Source: Chlorella sorokiniana
Lineage: Eukaryota > Chlorophyta > Trebouxiophyceae > Chlorellales > Chlorellaceae
Reading direction: 5' to 3'
Assembly: GCA_025917655.1 (NCBI GenBank)
Contig: CP084611.1
Location: 4,030,001 to 4,094,000 of the forward strand
DNA: 64,000 nt
Shown here piece by piece: positions 57,146-64,000 of the stretch (its first letter is position 1; every line of letters starts with the position of its first letter). The position numbers were made by a program, and so were the translations under genes. The notes beneath the pieces were generated by a model. It saw only the letters and a program-made list of their open reading frames with translations, was not told the origin of the DNA and ran no database searches.

Positions 57146-60100
57146 ATGTCGCGACAGCGCAACATACGCAAAAAATCGGTGCTGCTCAGCTTTGATGGAG
57201 ATGAGGACGAGGCGGGAGACGAGGGCGCGTCGGTTGCTCTGCCTCCTGCAGCTCAGGCTGCAAAGGCAGCGAAAGAAAAGCAGCGCAAGGCCGAGAAGAA
57301 GTCGCTGCTCAGCTTTGAGGAGGACGGCGGCGGCCACGATGGCGGCAGCAGCAGGGGGTGCCAGTCAAGTCAACATCTAGCAATCAGCGGGGCAGCTTAC
57401 GTGCACCAGGGACGGTTACACCGTTGGCAGCAGCAGCGGATGAGCGGGCCCAGCGCGTAAACACTCAGATGTCAAGTGCAGGTAGGCTCCGGCAGTTCCA
57501 GGGCAGCGCAACTCGAGTCGAAGCGCGCGCCACGATGCATCATCCTCTGGTCATGGGCATCCACACAACAAGCACCTCCACTTGATTCCCCTTGTGTTGC
57601 CCAAGCAGGCGAGTACACGGCTGAGCGGTTGAAGGAGCTGCAGAAGAACGCGCGCAGCCTGCCCGCCAGCGCCAAGCCCGCCGCCCCGCCAGCCTTCAAG
57701 CTGTCTGGAAGCTTCAAGCCCGCGGGCAGCCTGGCCCCCAAGGACGACCGCTTCCAGTATGACGTGCGGGCGGCAGGGGTGGTACGCCCTGCTCTGCAGG
57801 AGCGGCCGCCGCCGCGCGCCGGCAGCCGTGGCGAGATGCCGCTGCCGCCGCCCTCGGAGCCGCCGCCGCCGGCTGCGGGCGCTCCGCCCGCTGCTCCCGC
57901 CGCGCCTGCTGCGGCTGCTGCCGCTGCGGAGGATGAGGACGACTTGGACATCCCGGATGAGGAGATGATTGCATGGGCCAAGGCCAAGCGCGAGCGGTTG
58001 CGTGGCGCCCACCTGGCGCCCGACTACATCCCCACCGCCTCGGCGCCGCCGGGGCTCAGCAGGCACGCGCCGCCGCCCACGCCAGCGCGCCGCGCTGACG
58101 CCTGATGCTTGGCTGCGGGCGGCTCAGCAGCGCACGGGGCTCAGCCTGGGAGGGGTTTGGCTGCCCTGCCGCAGGCTGCGGGACAAGAAGAAGGCGGAGG
58201 AGGAGCTGGCGGCGGGGGAGCGGGTCTGAGGAGGAGGAGGAGGAGCACATGCGCATCAAGTTCTTGGGTGCAGGGCCCGCTGGGGGCGGCAGGCCCGCGG
58301 CGGCAGCGCCGCCGAGCCCGACGATGCCGACGAGGACGAGGAGTGGGCGCAGGAACAGATCCGCAAGGGCATGGGCGGCCTGGCGGCCCCCCCCGCCGCC
58401 CGCCCGGCGCCCGGCCGACGCCGCTGCAGCAGGCGCTGCCGGCAGGCCGCCGGCGGCCGCGGCGCTGGCGGCGGGCGGCTCGCAGCACGCGGCCATCCAG
58501 GCGGCGGCGGCCGAGGTGCTGAAGACGCTGCAGGCGGGGCTGCAGCGCCTGCAGATGTCGCGGCAGCAGGCAGACAGGAACCTGGAGCGCACCTCCAACA
58601 ACCTGCAGGTGCGCCGCCCAGGCAGCTGCTGGCCTCCTGCCAGGCAGGCCGCCGCCGCCGCTGGCCGGCAGCCTGCCTGCTGCCTGCCCGCGCTGTGGTC
58701 GCGCGCTGCGCCGCATGCCTCCCGGCCGCCACGGTCGCGTGTGGCCCGCTGCTGCTGCCTGCGCAGGGCTCCCTGGCCGCCATACAGCGGATGGAGGGGG
58801 AGCTGGAGGCGGCCTCCGCCAAGTATGTGCTGGTGCAGGGGCTGCGCGCGTATGTGGCCGACCTGTGCAGCATGCTGCAGGTGTGCGGTGCGAACGGTAG
58901 TTCGTTTGCTTTCATGTGTGTTTGTTCTGTGGGGGAGGGGGCTAGGGGAGGGGGACTAGACGTCCGACGGCGACGAGGCCGGCAGCAAGGAGCGAGTCAC
59001 ATTCTCCAGCATGCTACCGTGTACCAGCACTGCGACAGGATGTCGCGCCTGCGCCTGGTCTCCGGCGAGCTCACACTGTCCCCCCACCCCCGAACCCCCC
59101 CCACCCCGCACGCGCCCTCAGGACAAGTCGCCGCTGGTGGAGGAGCTGGAGGAGGCGCTGCTGGAGCTGTGCCAGGGGCGGGCGGCGGCCATGGAGCGGC
59201 GGCGGGCGGCGGGGGACGCGGAAGAGCACGCTCCCGCCGAGGCAGCCGTGTCTGCCGCCGCAGCCGTGCTGTCGCGCGGCGGCGAGCTGGGTGCAGCAGC
59301 CGCAGCGGCGGACGCCGCGGCGGCGGCGGCTGAGGAGAAGCTGCTGGGTCTGGACCTGCCGGTGGAGCTGGATGAGTTTGGGCGGGACACAAACGCCGAG
59401 CGCAAGGCTGAGCTGGCGCAGCGTGCGAAGCAGCGACGGCAGCGCCTGCAGGCGCTGGAGCAGCAGCTGGAGGCGGGGCGGGGCGGGGCGGCGGGCGGCC
59501 CGGAGCAGCGCTTTGGCGAGCAGACGAGCGAGGAGTCGGAGGGGGAGGTGTCGCACTTCCGCGCGCGGCAGGGCGAGGTGCAGGAGGCAGCGGACGCGGG
59601 TGAGGCGCCCGTGCGTCGCCTGGCACGCCGGTGGCCTGCTGGGGCCCGCAACCTGCTGTGGGCAGGCCGGCAACGCCCGGCTGAGCAGCTGCCCCCTGGG
59701 CCTGCAGTGTTCCGGGATGCCGCCGACGAGTACGGCAGCCTGGCGGCGGTGAAGCGGCGGCTGGAGGAGTGGAAGGCGGCGCAGCCGGGCGCGTACCGCG
59801 ACGCCTACGTCTCCCTCTCCGCCCCCGCCCTCTTCGCCCCCTTTGTGCGCCTGGAGCTGCTCAAGTGGCGCCCGCTGCACGGCGGAGACACGGGTGGGGC
59901 TCGGCGATCGCGTCCTTGCCGGCCAGATGCCGCCGTCCCCGGGTCTCTGTGCCAGCTTTCTGGAGGGCTGGCTGGGAGCGGCGCTTGACGTGCCCGGCTT
60001 GAACCCGCCCTGCCTCCTGCCCTCTGCCCCGCAGCCTTTGACTCGCACCAGTGGTACCAGCAGCTGTTTGACTACGGCATGCCCCAGGACGCCGACGCAC

Positions 60101-61071
60101 TGGACCCCAGCGACTCCGACGCCAACCTGGTGCCACAGCTGGTGCAGGTGCGGCTGGTGAACACGGAAAGGAAAGGGGCAGCACAGGGGGCACAGGCCGG
60201 GTAGCCCGATGGGCGGTTGATATGTTGGGTGCCGCCCCGCTGCTGCTGCCCGCCGCTGCGCCCGGCCTGCTCAAAGAGGCTGCTCCACGGCTCGCCCCCT
60301 CCGCCCGCAGAAGCTGGTGCTGCCGCTGGCCAAGCAGCTGCTCCAGGGCGTGTGGAGTCCGCTGAGCCTGCGGCAGAGCAGGGCCGCCGCCGCGATGCTG
60401 GGCGACCTGCTGGTGTATGTGCCGGCGGAGGAAGAGGCCATCCAGGTGGGGGCTGGTTGATTGGCCGGCAGGCATCGCTGGGCTCCGGGGTGGCAGGGCC
60501 TCGCCCGCCCCGCGCTTATTGAGTGCCGGTTGTGCCGCTTGGTGCGCAGGATGTGGTGAGGATTGTGCAGGGCAAGCTGGAGGCGGCGGTGGCTGCGCTG
60601 GCCCTGCCCGCGTGGCCGCCAGCCGCCCTGGCAGCATCGCGACGTGCCGCCATCCACAACGCTCAGCGCTTTGGACGTGGCGTGCGCCTGCTGGGCAGCG
60701 TGTGCGCCTTCGAGGGCAGCTTGCCCCGCAACGTGCTGCAGCGGCTTGCCTTTGACCAGCTGATTTCCCAGCGGCTGCTGCCGTATGCGCGCTCGGTGGC
60801 AGGCACTCCCGCGGTGGCAGCCGACCGCGCGGCACGCATCGTGGCAGCGCTGCCAGCAGACTGGTTCCAGAGCGGCGCACCCCCACCCCGCGGCTGCGAG
60901 GGCCTGGCCCAGCTGCTGACCACTCTAGCACGGTCGCTGCAAGCAGAGGCGGCGGTGGGTGGTTCGAGTGCCGCAAGCAAAGCAGCCGCCCGGGAAGTGG
61001 CCGGCGCCCTGCTCAAGCTTGGTGACGCAGTGCAGGCAAACAAGCTTAGCAAGGCTTTTGGTGTGCTTTGA
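57146..61071 (+). CDS. ILP1: PAXBP1/GCFC-like protein (ILP1 homologue)
   Basis: Homologue of GC-rich sequence DNA-binding factor (PAXBP1; plant ILP1), a spliceosome-associated protein working with the NTR1/TFIP11 disassembly complex (known for plants). Start MSRQRNIRKKSVLLSFDGDEDEAGDEG has the family's basic-acidic opening. GEYTAERLKELQKNAR (a conserved helix) and DDLDIPDEEMIAWAKAKRERLR follow, then RDKKKAEEELAAGE, DEDEEWAQEQIRKGM (family signature), MSRQQADRNLERTSNNLQ, SLAAIQRMEGELEAASAKYVLVQGLRAYVADLCSMLQ and DKSPLVEELEEALLELCQGRAAAM. The GCFC domain follows: VFRDAADEYGSLAAVKRRLEEWK, YRDAYVSLSAPALFAPFVRLELLKW, WYQQLFDYG, LVPQLVQKLVLPLAKQLL and NVLQRLAFDQLISQRLLPYAR. Ends LSKAFGVL. Ala insertions inflate the middle. 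Breaks near 58085 and 58280-58330 (C/G runs). Confidence 0.9.
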
Positions 61072-61090
61072 TGCCAGTGGCACGTGTGTG

Positions 61091-61095
61091 TGTAA
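61091..61095 (+). terminator. Candidate polyadenylation signal (TGTAA)
   Basis: TGTAA 20 bases after the ILP1 stop. Confidence 0.6.
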
Positions 61096-61104
61096 GCTAG
61101 CTTC

Positions 61105-61109
61105 TTACA
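61105..61109 (-). terminator. Candidate polyadenylation signal (TGTAA)
   Basis: TGTAA on the minus strand, 27 bases past the MRNIP-like stop, facing the ILP1 signal 9 bases away. Confidence 0.6.
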
Positions 61110-61135
61110 AGTGGGAACATAGGGCGTTGGACCTT

Positions 61136-62134
61136 TTACCAGTCGTCGTTGGCATCCACCCAGTTGCCCCATTTGCTGCTCTTGGGTGGTGCAACTGAGT
61201 TGCTGATGGCCTCAGTATTGCCAGGATTCTGATTTGCCACATGCCTTTGCTGCTGCTGCTGCCAACTGCCCGCCTGATTTTGTTGCACTGCCCAGGGCTT
61301 CACGTCTTGCTGCAGGTACTTATGCGTTGCGTATGCTGTGCCGCTTGTCTGTGCTGGACTCTGGCAAGTATTTTGTCCAGCGCCACCCTGTGGCCTGCTG
61401 TTCTTGTTGCTCAAGGCGCTCTGCCATGCTGGGGCATACTGCTGCTGCTGTGGGTTGTGCTGCCTGCATTTCTGTCTCGGTTGATGAGTGCTTGCTGCGA
61501 GAGGACTCCAGTCCGGGGTTTCCGCATAGTTGTACGCATCATTGTCTTGCTGTGGCTGCAGCTGCTTGCGACCACCAGCATCAGATGGCCCTGCTTTCCG
61601 GCTGCGCTTGTTGCTAGGGCGCTCTGGAACTGCCAGAGTGCAGCCGTCTTCATCCTGCAGACATGGGCAGGATCTACACATTCTTCCACTGCATGGCAGC
61701 TCATGACATGGATGCTGCAGGCAGCGACACACTTCTTTGTCTTCGCAGAAAGCTTGCCAGCGTTGGACAGGCAAATGCGGCTGCTGCTCCTCCACATGAC
61801 TCTCGTCGTCGTTTGTATGGCATGTGTCAAGCGCCCGGTTGAAAGCATGCTCTGCCTCCTCCTCTTCCACTCTACCGCGCTCCGCATTCAGCTGCTGCAC
61901 CACAAGCCGGCAGTCCTTGTTGCTGTTGCTGCGTGCAAAGACGCGCTGCAGCGACTGCTTTTCACCGCATAGCTTGCACTGCCACTTTTTGCCTTCTTTT
62001 CGAGGTCGGATTGAAATGCTTTGCCTGCATGGCATACCGTTGAAGTGCCATTAGAACGGGTGTGAAGCAATGGCGACTGCACAACACACTTGCTCACATT
62101 GATAGCACCGTAACACAAGGAAGGTTTGCGGCAT
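61136..62134 (-). CDS. MRNIP-like protein (MRN complex-interacting protein)
   Basis: Similar to animal MRNIP, which binds the MRE11-RAD50-NBS1 complex in DNA damage signalling (known in animals). Exon 1 (62098-62134) reads MPQTFLVLRCYQ and joins in phase to exon 2 from 62024, CKAFQSDLEKKAK. Then KKWQCKLCGEKQSLQRVFARSNSNKDCR follows. The two CxxC pairs (C-YQ-C and C-KL-C) form the expected N-terminal zinc ribbon, and CGEKQS is the family signature. The frame changes once inside an A run near 61990; one extra A gives AKKWQCKLC. The remainder is Gln/Ser/Pro-rich and disordered, with a basic NKRSRKAG motif, and ends SSKWGNWVDANDDW, a short W-containing acidic tail like MRNIP's SSKW block and acidic end. 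An additional Cys-rich patch (CRCLQHPCHELPCSGRMCRSC) in the middle is not known from animal MRNIP. Confidence 0.78.
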
Positions 62135-62441
62135 TGCTGGGGCACTGCAGTAGGCCCGCTGTCGCGCAGCCCTCGGCGCGTTATCAGTCCCTTATAAATG
62201 GGGCGTGCTCCAGGTGAAAGCCTGGATGTCTTCACCCAAACAGCGTGCGCAGAGAGCTGCGCCTTTCTGTCATAAGCTGTGGGTTGCGCACAACGCGGCT
62301 GTTCTGTAATTTGGATGGTGGACGTAGAGTGCAGGGATGCAGTCCAATACGAACACCAGTTGAGTCGAACCTTGGCTCTCAGTACCACCTGTACCGCCAT
62401 CCCCCGCCAGCCCACATTCGCCCCCTCCCTCAGCCCAAGTA
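62135..62441. promoter_or_regulatory. Divergent promoter region, MRNIP-like / glycosyltransferase
   Basis: 307 bases between two divergent start codons. No specific element recognised. Confidence 0.4.
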
Positions 62442-64000
62442 ATGGTGCGTGCTGCCCGCATCACGAGGAATGTGAAGGACGAGGCTGAGGCCTCGCCCTC
62501 CGTGCGGCGTCTCAGCCTGCACGTTCTGTTCTTGGTTGGAGTTGTGTGCTTTGTGTTATCATCTATTACATTAATCTACTCCTTGGCAGGCAAGCAGCCG
62601 AGGTTTTCCAGGGCGGGCCGCGGGGTGCCGCAGCATAAAACGCCAGCGCTCGGCCCGCCCCCTCCGCTCCCGCCTCCTCGTACCTCTCTTCGGACAGTCT
62701 GGTGGCATGCTCCATTCTTCAGTTCCTCCGGGATGGGGTGGGAGGCCATACAGCTTGTGCTTGGACTGCAGCGGCACACAGAGTACGGCGGCCGAGTGTG
62801 GGCTTCGTCACACGGCGACCTGGACCGCGTCGAGGTGTTTGAGGGGCTGCCCGACACAACCAAGGAGCAGCTTGTGAGGATGGTGCAAGCAGCTGATGCT
62901 GCTACCCTGCGGGATGCGCGCTTCGCCATCATCGTGTGCCACAGCGAGCCAGGGGCTTGGGCCCTGCCACAGCCGCTGTACCAGACCAGCCTGTGCCCAC
63001 CGGTACCCATCCGAGACACGGCCTACACGGTGGCTCGTGCCATGTTTGAAACAGACAGGCTCACCAGCCTGCACGTGCAGCGGTGGGTCTCCCGCGGCGC
63101 TCCTGGCTCTCGTGCATGCTGCCTGGATCAGCATCTTCACTTGAGGCCGCACGTGACGCACGCCGCTGCACCCCCATCACAGGATCAACCAGATGTCGGA
63201 GGTCTGGGTGCCCACCGACTTCCATCGCGACGTGTTTGCCGCCTCGGGGGTAGACCCAGCCAAGCTTGTGGTGGTTCCTGAGCCCGTGGACACAGATTTG
63301 TTCGACCCGCTGCGGCACCAGCCGCTGCCGCTGCCGCTGGACCAGCGCGTGTTTGGGCCCGATTGGCCGCATGGCGGCATGGCTGAGGACGACGAGGACG
63401 GCGGGCCGTATGGCGTCGCTGGCGATGGCACACAGGACCCCTTTGTATGGCTGTCCATTTTCAAGTGGGAGACGCGCAAGGTGGGGGCGCGGCACTGCCT
63501 GCACACTTCCCTGCCCAGCTCCTTCCAGCATGCCCCATGTGTGCACCATGCAGGGCTGGGACCTCCTGCTGCGAGCCTTCCTGACCGCCTTCACGGCGGA
63601 AGACAACGTGCTGCTGGTGCTCCACACGTCGCCCTGGCACAGCGAGACCAACTTTGCAGAGCAGATGCAGGCAAGCTTGAGGCGTGCTGCAAGGGAGCTC
63701 TTCCAGGCCAGCCTCCCCCTGACGCTCGCTGCCTCGATGCCTGATCCAGGCCTGGGCGCGGGCAGAGCTGGGCGACCTGGCGGCCGACCCGCTGCGCCTC
63801 CCCTCCGTGTACGTTTCCAGCCAGCACCTGGCGCAGTCGGTGTTCCCCAGGCTGTACAAGTCGGCCGATGCTTTTGTGCTGCCGACTCGCGGCGAGGGTG
63901 GGGGCTGCCCATCGCGGAGGCCATGGCCATGTCGCTGCCCGTGCTGGCGACCAACTGGTCTGGGCCCACCGCCTACCTGGACAGCAGCGTGGGGTACCCT
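62442..64000 (+). CDS. Glycosyltransferase, GT4-type, type II membrane protein (3' end beyond window)
   Basis: A short basic cytosolic end (MVRAARITRNVKDEAEASPSVRR) is followed by one membrane helix (LHVLFLVGVVCFVLSSITLIYSLAG), giving a type II Golgi/ER topology. A Pro-rich stem follows. Catalytic part: VWWHAPFFSSSGMGWEAIQLVLGL, FAIIVCHSEPGAWALP, RDTAYTVARAMFETDRL, then RINQMSEVWVPTDFHRDVFAASGV and VVVPEPVDTDLFDP. Next WLSIFKWETRKGWDLLLRAFL, DNVLLVLHTSPWHSE, LPSVYVSSQHLAQSVFPRLYKSADAFVLPTRGEG, and GLPIAEAMAMSLPVLATNWSGP, the E-x7-E-type donor-sugar block of GT4 enzymes. One-base break in a G run near 63902 (EGWGLPIAEA). The sequence ends in frame at TAYLDSSVGYP. The donor and acceptor are unknown; no family member could be pinned down. 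Confidence 0.85.

Overview
The window is nuclear DNA of a green alga, most likely a trebouxiophyte of the Chlorella type (inference). It is GC-rich, almost every gene is broken into short exons with GT-AG introns, and several 3' ends carry the green-algal polyadenylation word TGTAA. The gene content also fits: a chlorophyll b reductase (NYC1), a chloroplast sulfate-binding protein, a MOC1 chloroplast Holliday junction resolvase and a pTAC5-like plastid protein.

Layout, left to right: hypothetical Ala-rich protein (-, cut by the left edge); SBP1 (-); PIF1 helicase with zinc knuckles (+); URM1 (+); UBA-domain protein (-); NYC1 (+); BtuF-like metal/cobalamin receptor (-); lysyl-tRNA synthetase (+); UFM1 (-); multi-exon membrane protein (+); small plant-conserved protein (-); CobW-type GTPase (-); PRA1 (-); pTAC5-like protein (+); cytochrome P450 (-). 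From 33.2 to 43.1 kb there is a tandem segmental duplication. Each copy holds MOC1 and an unknown minus-strand gene; copy 2 also carries clipped 5' pieces of the P450 and of a second unknown gene. Then follow cis-prenyltransferase (-), ARP3 (+), SAM methyltransferase (-), tandem universal stress protein (-), 4'-phosphopantetheinyl transferase (+), SLC25A38-type carrier (-), PAXBP1/ILP1-like protein (+), MRNIP-like protein (-), and a family 4-type glycosyltransferase (+, cut by the right edge).

Coordinates of spliced genes run from start codon to stop codon and include introns. Exon joins were read by eye from splice consensus and reading phase. URM1, PRA1, the cis-prenyltransferase, the carrier and the 131-residue plant-conserved protein splice into fully open frames. 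Many other genes show isolated one-base frame breaks, nearly always inside a C, G or A run and always repaired by one extra base. I read these as homopolymer under-calls in the assembly rather than as pseudogenes.

There is no operon logic. Most neighbours are unrelated housekeeping genes, but two ubiquitin-like modifiers (URM1, UFM1) lie within 12 kb and several plastid functions share the window. I saw no rRNA gene, CRISPR array or complete transposon, and recognised no tRNA gene.
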